64,000 bases of DNA. Origin: Pseudolactococcus piscium (GTDB taxonomy: Bacteria > Bacillota > Bacilli > Lactobacillales > Streptococcaceae). The stretch is from positions 115,799 to 179,798 of the forward strand of contig NZ_JXJW01000003.1 in assembly GCF_002441695.1 (NCBI RefSeq). The letters run 5' to 3'. The position numbers and the translations under genes are program-made. Position 1 is the first letter of the stretch, and the number at the start of each line of letters is the position of its first letter. A model generated the notes under the pieces. That model had not been told where the DNA came from. It worked only from the letters and a program-made list of their open reading frames with translations, and did not search any database. This document shows positions 32,315-41,473 of this stretch, piece by piece.

Positions 32315-34058
32315 AACAAAAAATACTAGTTCATTAGGTTTCTTTTTACCCTACCTGATGGCCTTTCGATTAGAGTTGGTCTTGTCGATTATTTGTGGTC
32401 TTGCTAGTGGCACGACGGTCGTTTTGATGACTTACTATATCGGGATTAGTGTCGATCAGATGGCGCAGCAAGGTCAAGTTAATTTTGCCATCATTCAGCA
32501 TGTGCTATCCCTATTCTTGGGCGTTTTGGTTGTGACAGTGATTAGTCAATTGCTCATTCAACGCTTAAGTAATCGACTGGCTTATCGATCAATCGCAGCC
32601 TTGCGTAAAGATGCGTTCACACATCTTAACCAGTTGCCACTGCGTTATTACGATCAAACAGCACATGGCGATATCGTCAGTCGCTTTACCAATGATATGG
32701 ACAACATCTCATCTGCTAGTGCTGCCGTCTTTAATCAACTTTTTTCAGGCGTTACGGTTGTCATTATTGCACTAGGCTTTATGTTATATCTAAGTCCAGT
32801 TTTAACGCTCGTTGTCCTCATTTCGACACCAATCATCTTTCTAGTTTCCTGGCTTGTCGCGCGTGCTTCGCAGCAAGATTTTGTGAGTCAGCAACGGATT
32901 ATAGGCACTATTTCAGGCTATATCACAGAAATGATTGGTAATCAAAAAACGGTTAAGGCCTTTCAAAGAGAAGCGATTAACCAATCGCAATTTGAAAGTT
33001 TAAATCAAGAACTTTATGTCAAAGGTCAAAAAGCGCAGTTTTCTTCTTCCTTAACAAATCCCTTGTCACGGTTTGTTGACCATCTGGCCTACCTATCGGT
33101 TGGCTGTGTTGGTGGTTTATTAGTCTTACAAGGCTCAACCACTGTGACAATCGGTGTCATTTCTAGTTTTACGATTTATGCCAGTCAGTTTACCAAACCT
33201 TTTATTGAAATTTCCGGTATTACGGTACAGATTCAGACAGCATTTGCTGGCTTAAAGCGGACCCAGGAAATCATGGACCAACCGATCGAGTTGGCAGATA
33301 GCCCAGATGCACGTGTATTAGCTCATGCTAAGGGAGAAATAGATTTCCGTGAGGTTAGCTTTGGCTATAATCCCAAACAACCGTTGATCACTGATTTTTC
33401 ATTGACAGTTGCGCCAGGTGAAATGATCGCTATCGTTGGTAAGACAGGTGCCGGAAAATCAACGCTGATTAATCTATTGATGCGCTTTTATGATGTTGAC
33501 AAGGGCAGTATTGAAATTGATGGCACGGATATCCGGGAGTTAAAACGCGATAGTTTACGCCAAAGTTTTGGGATGGTCTTACAAGAAACTTGGCTATTTG
33601 GGAGTTCCTTAAGGGCTAATCTCAGATACGGTCGAAAATCAGCAACAGATGAGGACATCTATGCAGCCTTAAAAGCAGTTTACATGTATGATTTTGTCAT
33701 GCGCTTGCCCGACAAATTAGCTACGGAAATTGGGGAGCACGCCCTCAAACTTTCTGAAGGGCAACGTCAGTTGCTCACGATTGCAAGAACGATGATTAGT
33801 GAGCCACAAATGCTGATTTTGGATGAAGCAACGAGTGCGGTAGACACGCTAACTGAGCAAAAAATTCAGAAAGCCTTTATGTCGATGATGGTAGGCCGAA
33901 CAAGCTTCATCATTGCCCATAGACTCTCTACAATTAAGAATGCTGATAAGATTCTAGTCTTGAATCAAGGTCAAATTGTTGAAATTGGCAGTCATGATGC
34001 GCTAATGCAACAACAAGGCTACTATTTCCAATTACAACAAGCCCAATTCGCCCAATAA
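32307..34058 (+). CDS. ABC exporter half-transporter, second subunit
   Basis: A 583-residue partner subunit with six helices and an ATPase domain. Walker A GKTGAGKST is at 378-386. The signature is LSEGQ (482-486) instead of LSGGQ. Walker B LILDEATSAVD keeps the catalytic Glu507. In the heterodimer its Walker A/B pairs with the intact signature of the other subunit, giving one competent ATP site. The LSEGQ joins the degenerate site with Asp495. Its ribosome site CAGGAGGAAAC lies within the preceding gene. The pair is followed by a terminator. Confidence 0.92.
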   Translation: MTKTKNTSSLGFFLPYLMAFRLELVLSIICGLASGTTVVLMTYYIGISVDQMAQQGQVNFAIIQHVLSLFLGVLVVTVISQLLIQRLSNRLAYRSIAALRKDAFTHLNQLPLRYYDQTAHGDIVSRFTNDMDNISSASAAVFNQLFSGVTVVIIALGFMLYLSPVLTLVVLISTPIIFLVSWLVARASQQDFVSQQRIIGTISGYITEMIGNQKTVKAFQREAINQSQFESLNQELYVKGQKAQFSSSLTNPLSRFVDHLAYLSVGCVGGLLVLQGSTTVTIGVISSFTIYASQFTKPFIEISGITVQIQTAFAGLKRTQEIMDQPIELADSPDARVLAHAKGEIDFREVSFGYNPKQPLITDFSLTVAPGEMIAIVGKTGAGKSTLINLLMRFYDVDKGSIEIDGTDIRELKRDSLRQSFGMVLQETWLFGSSLRANLRYGRKSATDEDIYAALKAVYMYDFVMRLPDKLATEIGEHALKLSEGQRQLLTIARTMISEPQMLILDEATSAVDTLTEQKIQKAFMSMMVGRTSFIIAHRLSTIKNADKILVLNQGQIVEIGSHDALMQQQGYYFQLQQAQFAQ

Positions 34059-34098
34059 AAAGTGGATAAGCATACCTTAAGCTTATTCTTAGCTAGAT

Positions 34099-34137
34099 AA
34101 CGTTGGTCATCTTTTTAATGGTGACCAACGTTTTTAT
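34099..34137 (+). terminator. Terminator after the ABC exporter operon
   Basis: AACGTTGGTCA pairs perfectly with TGACCAACGTT (34099-34109, 34122-34132), then five Ts. Confidence 0.85.
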
Positions 34138-34232
34138 GTTTCGTCAAATCAAATCTATCTGCTTCATATAAAGTCTTGTGAAAAGAAATGATAGGAATAC
34201 GCTTACAGCTTTGCTAAACATCATATATTAAG

Positions 34233-34264
34233 TCTGAGATTTTTCTCGGATTTTTTCGTATAAT
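34233..34264 (+). promoter_or_regulatory. Terminator-like hairpin followed by the dut promoter
   Basis: TCTGAG/CTCGGA with six Ts ends at 34256. A TATAAT box follows at 34259-34264, about 45 bp before dut. Confidence 0.5.
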
Positions 34265-34309
34265 AGGTAATAGCATAGTAAAAAAGAAAAAAGTAAATAT
34301 ATTGGAGAT

Positions 34310-34759
34310 ATGATGAAAACACGCGGATTTGAATTAGTCACAACTTATCAAGATGCTGGTCTTAGCTTACCAGTAAGAAGTACAGCCCATGCTGCCGGAT
34401 ACGATTTTAGTGCTGCCGAAACAGTGATTTTACAGGCAGGAGAAATCAAGCTCATTCCGACAGGTATCAAAGCTTATATGCAGGCTGGTGAAGTGCTTTA
34501 TCTGTATGATCGCTCTTCTAATCCCCGTAAAAAAGGCTTGGTTATGATTAATAGTGTCGGTGTCATCGATGGCGATTACTATGGTAATCCTGATAATGAA
34601 GGTCATATTTTTACACAGATGAAAAATATTACAGATGGTGTCGTGCAGGTGACTAAGGGTGAACGCATTGCTCAAGGTGTTTTTGTGCCCTATTTATTAG
34701 CAGATGCAGATGATGCAGCAGGCACACGTGTTGGCGGATTTGGTAGTACAGGTAACTGA
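34310..34759 (+). CDS. dut: dUTP diphosphatase
   Basis: Hydrolyses dUTP to dUMP and pyrophosphate, keeping uracil out of DNA and feeding thymidylate synthesis. The 149-residue trimeric-type dUTPase shows AAGYDFSAAE, YDRSSNPRKKGLVMINSVGVIDGDYYG (motifs 2 and 3), GERIAQGVF and the C-terminal GGFGSTG that closes over the active site. ATG 34310 or 34313 may be the start after TTGGAG. The next gene begins 1 bp after its stop. Confidence 0.95.
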   Translation: MMKTRGFELVTTYQDAGLSLPVRSTAHAAGYDFSAAETVILQAGEIKLIPTGIKAYMQAGEVLYLYDRSSNPRKKGLVMINSVGVIDGDYYGNPDNEGHIFTQMKNITDGVVQVTKGERIAQGVFVPYLLADADDAAGTRVGGFGSTGN

Positions 34760-34760
34760 T

Positions 34761-35189
34761 ATGCAGGTTAGACTTGCTAGGTTAGCAGATGCCAAAAGGT
34801 TACAAGTCTTGTCAGGCCTGCTGGGGTATCCCTATCCACTAGAGAAGTTGACAGTAAACTTGACGACTAGTCTAGCAGATCCCAAACAGCTTATTCTGGT
34901 AGTGGCGCATGATGGCCTAGTATTAGGCTATTGTCATGCAGAATATTATGAGCCGCTCTATGCAGACAAGTTGCTAAATGTACTTGGTCTGGTTGTAGAC
35001 GCGTCTCATCAAGGACAAGGCATTGGTTCAGCATTACTTGATGCAATCGCCTCGTATGCACTTGAACAAGGTATTTTGGCTATTCGACTAAACTCAGGTG
35101 AAGATAGAGGTGCAGCGCACTGTTTTTACGAAAAAAATGGGTATATCAGTAACAAACAACAAAAAAACTTTATTAAAAGATTAGGATAG
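34761..35189 (+). CDS. GNAT family N-acetyltransferase
   Basis: A 142-residue acetyltransferase. The acetyl-CoA loop is visible in VLGLVVDASHQGQGIGSALLDAI, and the end in LNSGEDRGAAHCFYEKNGY. The substrate is unknown. I start at ATG 34761, immediately after the dut stop, because homology to GNAT begins at QVRLARLADAKRL. An upstream in-frame start would sit inside dut. It is part of the dut-radA operon. Confidence 0.88.
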   Translation: MQVRLARLADAKRLQVLSGLLGYPYPLEKLTVNLTTSLADPKQLILVVAHDGLVLGYCHAEYYEPLYADKLLNVLGLVVDASHQGQGIGSALLDAIASYALEQGILAIRLNSGEDRGAAHCFYEKNGYISNKQQKNFIKRLG

Positions 35190-35198
35190 CAAAACGTA

Positions 35199-36563
35199 AT
35201 GGCTAAAATAAAATCAAAATTCGTCTGTCAGTCATGTGGCTACCAGTCTGCTAAATACTTAGGAAGATGTCCAAACTGTGGCGCTTGGAGTTCATTTGTT
35301 GAAGAGGTAGAAGCTAAGGCAGTCAAAAATGCCCGGGTTACCCTAACTGGCGAGAAAACAAAACCCATTAAATTAGGCGAGGTCGAAAGTTTAGATACCC
35401 CACGTGTTCTGACGGAGATGGGCGAGTTTAATCGCGTCCTAGGTGGGGGCGTGGTACCTGGTAGTTTAATTCTTATTGGTGGCGATCCAGGGATCGGTAA
35501 GTCAACGATTCTCTTACAAGTTTCAGTCCAACTTGCAAATCTTGGTCGTGTCTTATATGTATCAGGAGAAGAATCTGCCCAACAAATTAAGATGCGGGCT
35601 GAACGGTTAGGGGATTTAGACTCTGACTTCTATCTATATGCTGAAAACAACATGCAAAATATTCGGTCGGAAATCGAAAAGTTGCAACCTGATTTTCTCG
35701 TCATAGACTCGATTCAAACAGTCATGAGTCCAGAAATTACAGGCGTTCAGGGCTCTGTTAGTCAGGTTCGAGAAGTCACTGCTGAACTGCTTCAGATTGC
35801 AAAAACGAATAATATCGCGACTTTCATCGTCGGTCATGTGACCAAAGAAGGTAGCCTTGCTGGACCTAGAATGCTAGAGCATATGGTAGATACGGTGCTC
35901 TATTTTGAAGGCGAACGCCAGCACACTTTTCGTATTTTGAGAGCTGTGAAAAATCGGTTTGGCTCGACGAATGAAATTGGTATCTTTGAAATGCAGTCAC
36001 AGGGGCTTGTTGAAGTGACCAATCCTAGTGAGATCTTCTTAGAGGAGCGTCTAGAAGGTGCAACGGGATCAGCCATTGTAGTCTCTATGGAAGGGACACG
36101 TCCTATCCTTGTTGAAATCCAGTGTCTGGTCACACCGACAGTTTTTGGCAATGCCAGACGAACGACATCAGGTCTCGACTTTAATCGGGTCAGCCTAATC
36201 ATGGCAGTCCTCGAAAAACGTGCCAATTTACTACTTCAAAATCAGGATGCCTATCTCAAGTCAGCTGGCGGTGTTAAATTAGATGAGCCGGCTATTGATT
36301 TAGCAGTTGCGGTGGCGATTGTCTCAAGTTATAAGGAGAAACCAACACAACCAGATGTTGCTTTCATCGGTGAAATTGGCTTGACAGGAGAAATCAGGCG
36401 CGTGAATCGGATTGAAAGTCGGATTAATGAAGCTGCAAAACTTGGCTTTAAAAAGATCTATGTACCCAAAAATGCATTAGTGGGCTTGACTATTCCGCCA
36501 TCTATTAAAGTTGTTGGTGTCACAACCTTAGCTGAAGTTTTGAAAAAAGTTTTTGGTGCTTAA
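35199..36563 (+). CDS. radA: DNA repair protein RadA
   Basis: A 454-residue RecA-like helicase that processes branched recombination intermediates. It has an N-terminal four-cysteine zinc motif (Cys10, 13, 24, 27), Walker [11 protein letters not shown] (94-103), the RadA signature KNRFG near residue 250, and a C-terminal Lon-protease-like domain ([23 protein letters not shown]). Gene order radA-yacL-ispD-ispF-gltX follows the Bacillus arrangement, without disA. The dut and GNAT genes upstream probably share its transcript. Confidence 0.96.
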   Translation: MAKIKSKFVCQSCGYQSAKYLGRCPNCGAWSSFVEEVEAKAVKNARVTLTGEKTKPIKLGEVESLDTPRVLTEMGEFNRVLGGGVVPGSLILIGGDPGIGKSTILLQVSVQLANLGRVLYVSGEESAQQIKMRAERLGDLDSDFYLYAENNMQNIRSEIEKLQPDFLVIDSIQTVMSPEITGVQGSVSQVREVTAELLQIAKTNNIATFIVGHVTKEGSLAGPRMLEHMVDTVLYFEGERQHTFRILRAVKNRFGSTNEIGIFEMQSQGLVEVTNPSEIFLEERLEGATGSAIVVSMEGTRPILVEIQCLVTPTVFGNARRTTSGLDFNRVSLIMAVLEKRANLLLQNQDAYLKSAGGVKLDEPAIDLAVAVAIVSSYKEKPTQPDVAFIGEIGLTGEIRRVNRIESRINEAAKLGFKKIYVPKNALVGLTIPPSIKVVGVTTLAEVLKKVFGA

Positions 36564-36880
36564 CTTGTTAAGACAGGTATTTTTAAGGTAAATATGCTAA
36601 AATTAAAAAGTATAAACATTTGCCATGTATTTGATAAGCTGATTGGCTTAACTTAACTTTCTATCAGTTAACGAGTATAGAAAGCAAAGGCTTTCAAATA
36701 GTAGTTATTTTCGTAACTTATCATGGGTTTCTAACAAGATTGGCTATAATGCCTAGGTATTAGGAACTAACTCATGAGGTAATCATAAACAGCGCAGCTA
36801 CTTGTAGGGTCATGTGGTACATTGATAGACCACTAGGAAGCCAGACTAGTTTTAGTTCATCATTAATTAAGGAGCAGTAT
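36564..36880 (+). promoter_or_regulatory. Intergenic region with probable yacL promoter
   Basis: This 317-bp gap has no gene. TATAAT at about 36743 in the context TTGGCTATAATG is the best -10 candidate. A small GAAAGC/GCTTTC hairpin lies near 36679. I see no terminator of good quality after radA and no riboswitch. Confidence 0.4.
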
Positions 36881-37954
36881 ATGAAGCGAATTATCATTCA
36901 TGTCTTGATGGTCATCGTCGGTGCAACAGTCGGCGATGCCTTTCTACCGGAGTTTTGGGTATTAATCAATCAAAGACAATTTCAAAATAATATAGTCGTC
37001 AACAGTTTTATCGGTGCACTTATTTTTCTTATTTTTTCGATTATGTTTATCAGACTATTACTCAATTTTGTAGATAAGATTGACAAGGCAGTAGCCACGA
37101 TTAATATTCCAACCATTACCTTAGGCTTTTTTGGGGGTGTGCTAGGCTTGGTGGTTGGTGCCATCGCCAGTTTGCCATTATGGATATTACGCATACCGAT
37201 TTTGTCAACGATCATCCCCTTTCTATTGATGATGTTGGCCGTTTATGTGGGCTATAGTGTGTCAACCAAACGGGAAGCCGATATTTTAAAGTTTTTTAGC
37301 AAAAAGAAATCAACACTTGTCATCAAACCAGAAAAAACTGAAAAACGAGACAGACGTAAACAAAAAGGCTATGCCAAATTATTAGATACGAGTGTGCTGA
37401 TCGATGGTCGCATCTTTGATATCCTGAAGACAGGCTTTTTAGATGGTGAAATCATCGTCCCTAATTTTGTCTTACTCGAACTACAGTTACTATCCGACAG
37501 TAATGATAATCTAAAGCGTGCCAAAGGTCGTCGCGGTCTTGATTTAGTAAATGACATGAAAGAAATCGCAAAAGTGACAGTGTCTGCCAAAGACTACACT
37601 GATATTCATGAAGTCGATACAAAATTGCTACGCTATGCTTCTGAGACGGGTGCTGCACTGGTAACAAATGACTTTAATCTTAATAAAGTGGCCGAGATCC
37701 AAGGCGTTAAAGTATTAAACATTAACGACTTGGCAAATGCTGTCAAACCTCAGCTTATCGTTGGCGATACACTCGAGATCACGATTGTCAAGCAAGGGAC
37801 TGAGCGACGTCAAGGGATTGGTTATTTACCAGATGGCACGATGATTGTGGTCGAAGAAACTGCTGATAAGCTAGATAAGAAAGTGACTGTAGAAGTGACG
37901 AAGTCCTTACAAACATCTGCAGGACGCATGATTTTTGGTGAGCTAGTCCGATGA
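36881..37954 (+). CDS. yacL: PIN/TRAM domain membrane protein YacL
   Basis: A 357-residue protein with four N-terminal membrane helices (residues 1-125), a PIN nuclease domain (LLDTSVLIDGRIFDILKTGFLDGEIIVPNFVLLELQ; acidic Asp in DTS, DGR and NDFN) and a C-terminal TRAM domain. Likely an RNA-acting ribonuclease at the membrane; the precise target is not known. I start at ATG 36881 after AAGGAGCAG. It overlaps ispD by 4 bp (ATGA), so ispD is translationally coupled. Confidence 0.93.
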   Translation: MKRIIIHVLMVIVGATVGDAFLPEFWVLINQRQFQNNIVVNSFIGALIFLIFSIMFIRLLLNFVDKIDKAVATINIPTITLGFFGGVLGLVVGAIASLPLWILRIPILSTIIPFLLMMLAVYVGYSVSTKREADILKFFSKKKSTLVIKPEKTEKRDRRKQKGYAKLLDTSVLIDGRIFDILKTGFLDGEIIVPNFVLLELQLLSDSNDNLKRAKGRRGLDLVNDMKEIAKVTVSAKDYTDIHEVDTKLLRYASETGAALVTNDFNLNKVAEIQGVKVLNINDLANAVKPQLIVGDTLEITIVKQGTERRQGIGYLPDGTMIVVEETADKLDKKVTVEVTKSLQTSAGRMIFGELVR

Positions 37955-38628
37955 CAGCAGTAAATAAACCATACAGTGCCATTATTTTGGCGGCTGGATC
38001 TGGCACCAGAATGGCCGCGGACCGTAATAAAATATTCTTAAAACTAGCGGATCAGGCTATATTTACTTATTCATTAAATTTATTTTTATCTGATTCTGAC
38101 TGCAAAGCAGTCATTCTGGTAGGAAAAGCAGAGGAAAAACAGTACTTTTCAAGCTATTTAACGGACAGGGTGACGTTTGTTGTTGGTGGAGATGAACGAC
38201 AGGACTCTGTAAGACATGCCTTATCTCATGTGGCTTCTACTCATGTGATGATTCATGATGGCGCGCGACCATTTGTTACCTTATCAGACTTAACCCATCT
38301 TAAAGCACATACAAATGCGATTTTGGCAGTGCCAGTCAAAGATACGATCAAACAAGTAAATGAAGCGAGCCAAATCAGTGAAACTGTACCTAGACAAGCC
38401 CTTTGGTCTGCTCAAACCCCTCAGCTTTTCGACACGTCTCTTATTAAAATAGTCCATCAGGCAGCCCATGATGCTGGGTTTTTAGGCACTGATGATGCAA
38501 GTTTGGTTGAACAGTTTTCGACTGTCCCAGTTACCATCGTTTCGGGTAGTTATGAAAACATTAAAATGACAACACCAGAGGATCTGATTTTTGGGAATGC
38601 GATTTTAGCAAGTCGGTCGACTAGCTAA
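37951..38628 (+). CDS. ispD: 2-C-methyl-D-erythritol 4-phosphate cytidylyltransferase
   Basis: Third step of the methylerythritol-phosphate (MEP) isoprenoid pathway: adds CMP to MEP. The 225-residue protein has the nucleotide-binding start LAAGSGTRMAADRNKIFLKL, closely matching Bacillus IspD (RNKLF type), then VVGGDERQDSVRHAL, HDGARPF, AVPVKDTIKQV, LWSAQTPQLF and DDASLVEQ. Position directly before ispF argues against the related ribitol-phosphate enzyme TarI. The start overlaps yacL. Streptococcaceae usually make isoprenoids by the mevalonate route, so this is notable. Confidence 0.9.
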   Translation: MTAVNKPYSAIILAAGSGTRMAADRNKIFLKLADQAIFTYSLNLFLSDSDCKAVILVGKAEEKQYFSSYLTDRVTFVVGGDERQDSVRHALSHVASTHVMIHDGARPFVTLSDLTHLKAHTNAILAVPVKDTIKQVNEASQISETVPRQALWSAQTPQLFDTSLIKIVHQAAHDAGFLGTDDASLVEQFSTVPVTIVSGSYENIKMTTPEDLIFGNAILASRSTS

Positions 38629-38662
38629 AGCTAACTTAAGTAAATAGTAGGAGGTAAGGCAG

Positions 38663-39148
38663 ATGCACGCACTTAAAATCGGCCATGGCCATGACGTTCA
38701 TGAGCTTGTGGCAAATCGAGACCTGATAATAGGGGGGGTTAAGATCCCTTATGAAAAAGGGTTGCTCGGTCATTCAGATGCAGATGTCCTATTACATGCC
38801 ATTACAGACGCTATCATTGGTGCTTTGGGATTAGGAGATATCGGTCATGCTTTTCCTGATACCAATCCTGAGACACAAGGGATTGCATCGACAAAAATAT
38901 TAGCGGACATTTATCAAGTCATGATCGAAAATGGCTATTGTATTGGGAATATAGATGCGACGATTTTAGCAGAAGCACCCAAAATGGCACCTCATCTGCA
39001 AGAGATGAAGCGGATTATCGCTGACATCTTACACACAGAGATCGACAATATAAATATAAAAGCAACAACAACTGAAAAACTAGGCTTTATCGGGCGCCGT
39101 GAAGGTATGGCCTGTGAGGCAGTTGTCCTAATTAGTCAGGTATCGTAA
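38663..39148 (+). CDS. ispF: 2-C-methyl-D-erythritol 2,4-cyclodiphosphate synthase
   Basis: Cyclises CDP-methylerythritol phosphate in the MEP pathway. The 161-residue trimeric enzyme has its zinc ligands Asp11 and His13 in GHGHDVHEL and His45 in DVLLHAITDA. The FPDTNPETQG loop and KATTTEKLGFIGRREG segment are also intact. A ribosome site TAGGAGG precedes it. It forms an operon with yacL and ispD. Confidence 0.94.
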   Translation: MHALKIGHGHDVHELVANRDLIIGGVKIPYEKGLLGHSDADVLLHAITDAIIGALGLGDIGHAFPDTNPETQGIASTKILADIYQVMIENGYCIGNIDATILAEAPKMAPHLQEMKRIIADILHTEIDNINIKATTTEKLGFIGRREGMACEAVVLISQVS

Positions 39149-39243
39149 AACAGCTTGTTTGAAGCAGTTACATCACATAAATAGAGGCAAGTAGGAGATA
39201 GAAACGTCAAGAGCAAGGATGGCGTTTCTTTTGATATTTTGGT

Positions 39244-39252
39244 AAAATAGGA
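39244..39252 (+). promoter_or_regulatory. gltX promoter (extended -10)
   Basis: TTGGTAAAATAGG has an extended -10 just upstream of a short leader with AAGGAG. Confidence 0.45.
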
Positions 39253-39274
39253 ATGACTATTTTAAGGAGAAAAA

Positions 39275-40723
39275 ATGACAAATAAAATTCGTGTGCGTTA
39301 TGCACCATCACCAACCGGGTTATTACATATTGGGAATGCTAGAACAGCACTCTTTAATTATTTATATGCGCGTCACCATGGTGGCGACTTCATCATCCGT
39401 ATCGAAGATACTGACCGTAAACGTCATGTTGAAGATGGGGAACGGTCTCAATTAGACAACCTACGTTGGCTTGGTATGGATTGGGATGAGTCGCCAGAGA
39501 CGCATGAAAACTATCGCCAGTCTGAACGTTTGTCACTTTATCAAACATCTATCGATGAGCTGTTAGCGTCTGGTCATGCTTATCATTCATATAAAACTGA
39601 GGAAGAAATTGCTGCTGACCGTGAAGCGCAAGAAGCTAAAGGACTACCACCAGTTTATATCAGTGAGTATACTGGCATGACTGATGAACAGGTTGCGACT
39701 TATATTGCCGATAGACAAGCTGCTGGTGTTGTGCCAACAGTCCGGATTAAAGTACCCGCAGGTGCTATCTACAAATGGCATGATATCGTTAAAGGCGATA
39801 TCGAGTTTGAAGGTAAAAATCTTGGCGGTGACTGGGTCATTCAAAAACGTGATGGGTATCCAACTTATAACTTCGCAGTTGTCGTAGATGATCACGATAT
39901 GCAAATTTCTCATGTTATCCGTGGGGATGACCATATTGCCAATACACCTAAACAGTTGATGATTTATGAAGCACTTGGTTGGGCGATTCCAGAATTTGGT
40001 CATATGACCTTAATCATTAACTCAGAAACTGGTAAAAAATTATCAAAACGCGATACAAATACCCTGCAATTTATCGAAGACTACCGTAAAAAAGGCTATT
40101 TACCAGAAGCAGTCTTTAACTTTATCTCACTCTTAGGTTGGAATCCTGGTGGAGAAGAAGAAATTTTCTCTCAAGCACAGTTGATTGAGCTATTCGATGA
40201 AAATCGCTTATCAAAATCACCAGCAGCCTTTGACCAGAAAAAACTCGATTGGTTAGATAACGACTATATTAAACATGCTGACTTGGATAAAGTGTTTGCT
40301 CTAGCGACACCATTCTTGAGTGAAGCAGGTCGTTTGGATGACAAGTCTAAACACTTGGTTGCCTTGTATCAACCGCAACTTAAATCAATCGATGAGATTG
40401 TTCCTTTAACAGATTTATTCTATTCAGCCTTTCCTGACCTAACGGATGCAGCAAAAGAAGTTTTAGAGACTGAAACTGCACCTGTTGTCATCAAAGCCTT
40501 TAAAGAAAAACTAGAGAATTTGGCAGATGCTGATTATGTGAAAGATAACATCTTCCCATTGATTAAAGCAGTCCAAAAAGAAACTGGCATTAAAGGGAAG
40601 AACTTATTCATGCCGATCAGAATTGCCGTTTCAGGTGAGATGCATGGCCCAGAATTACCAGATACAATCTACCTATTAGGTAAAGAAAAAGCTGTCAATC
40701 ATTTGACACAGTTTATCAAATAA
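39275..40723 (+). CDS. gltX: glutamyl-tRNA synthetase
   Basis: Class I synthetase of 482 residues that charges tRNA(Glu), and tRNA(Gln) in the indirect pathway used by many Firmicutes. HIGH motif in [16 protein letters not shown] and KMSKS equivalent in GKKLSKRD are both present. C-terminal anticodon-binding domain reaches the end ([20 protein letters not shown]). Ribosome site AAGGAGAAAA. It follows ispF, as in Bacillus. It is closed by a bidirectional terminator. Confidence 0.97.
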   Translation: MTNKIRVRYAPSPTGLLHIGNARTALFNYLYARHHGGDFIIRIEDTDRKRHVEDGERSQLDNLRWLGMDWDESPETHENYRQSERLSLYQTSIDELLASGHAYHSYKTEEEIAADREAQEAKGLPPVYISEYTGMTDEQVATYIADRQAAGVVPTVRIKVPAGAIYKWHDIVKGDIEFEGKNLGGDWVIQKRDGYPTYNFAVVVDDHDMQISHVIRGDDHIANTPKQLMIYEALGWAIPEFGHMTLIINSETGKKLSKRDTNTLQFIEDYRKKGYLPEAVFNFISLLGWNPGGEEEIFSQAQLIELFDENRLSKSPAAFDQKKLDWLDNDYIKHADLDKVFALATPFLSEAGRLDDKSKHLVALYQPQLKSIDEIVPLTDLFYSAFPDLTDAAKEVLETETAPVVIKAFKEKLENLADADYVKDNIFPLIKAVQKETGIKGKNLFMPIRIAVSGEMHGPELPDTIYLLGKEKAVNHLTQFIK

Positions 40724-40727
40724 AAAC

Positions 40728-40755
40728 AAAAAAAGATCCGATCGGGTCTTTTTTT
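40728..40755. terminator. Bidirectional terminator after gltX
   Basis: AAAAAGATCC pairs with GGGTCTTTTT around GATC with one G-T pair. Runs of A and T on both sides allow termination of the convergent gene too. Confidence 0.8.
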
Positions 40756-40756
40756 C

Positions 40757-41470
40757 TTACAGTTCGTTGACAAAAAAGTCAAAAATGGCACGTTCGTGAG
40801 TGGTTGTCGCCCAAGCACATTCAGGATGCCATTGGACACCTAGTAACCGTTTTTCCTTGTTTTCGACAGCCTCTATCACGCCATCACTAGCACTGGCGAT
40901 GACGGTCAGATCATCAGATACAGTATCAATCATTTGATGATGAAAGGAATTGACGTGATAGGTTTCTGGTAGGAAACGTAAACTAGATGCTTGATCAACT
41001 TGGATAAAGTGAGTGGGGAAAATGGCTTTAGTTGGCGCCTGCATATGTTTAAAGGTCTCAGTCGTTTTCAAGGATAGGTCTTGATATAAGCTACCACCGA
41101 GTGCGACATTAAGCAGCTGATGGCCTCGACAGATACCGAATAAGGCTTTTTCTTGTTTGAGGACTTCTTTTATCACGGCAAGCTCAAAGCGATCTCGGTT
41201 AGGGTTGATATTACCTAAACGCATATGGGGATCTTGCCCATAAAACTCAGGAGAGACATCCTCGCCCCCCGTTAATAGGACCTTGTCAACAAGGGAAATC
41301 GTATCCGCTAGTTTGTCAAGATCTTGATCGATTGGGATCATGATCACGGTTGCCCCGACATCTTGTAGGGCATCGATAAAGGCTGTACGTGTATAGGTAA
41401 CAGGGAATTCGTGGAAAGGCAGCTCAGGAGTGCTGAGGTACTGCCCACCGATAAGGCCGATAATTGTCAT
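40757..41470 (-). CDS. gamma-glutamyl-gamma-aminobutyrate hydrolase family protein
   Basis: A 237-residue class I glutamine-amidotransferase-like hydrolase of the PuuD type. Nucleophile Cys in FGICRGHQLLN, with His and Glu in GVQWHPECAW. The segment LLTGGEDVSPEFYGQDPH is characteristic. Substrate not known; members hydrolyse gamma-glutamyl amides. It follows pepX on the minus strand after only 3 bp, so the two are probably one transcript. Confidence 0.88.
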   Translation of the reverse strand: MTIIGLIGGQYLSTPELPFHEFPVTYTRTAFIDALQDVGATVIMIPIDQDLDKLADTISLVDKVLLTGGEDVSPEFYGQDPHMRLGNINPNRDRFELAVIKEVLKQEKALFGICRGHQLLNVALGGSLYQDLSLKTTETFKHMQAPTKAIFPTHFIQVDQASSLRFLPETYHVNSFHHQMIDTVSDDLTVIASASDGVIEAVENKEKRLLGVQWHPECAWATTTHERAIFDFFVNEL

Positions 41471-41473
41471 AGG

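Noticed and set aside
36812..36880. Longer N-terminus for YacL
   Set aside because: The extension lacks a ribosome site and hydrophobic character, whereas ATG 36881 follows AAGGAG and begins the first membrane helix.
37951..38628. TarI-type ribitol-phosphate cytidylyltransferase
   Set aside because: The motif set matches Bacillus IspD and the gene is paired with ispF in the ancestral order.
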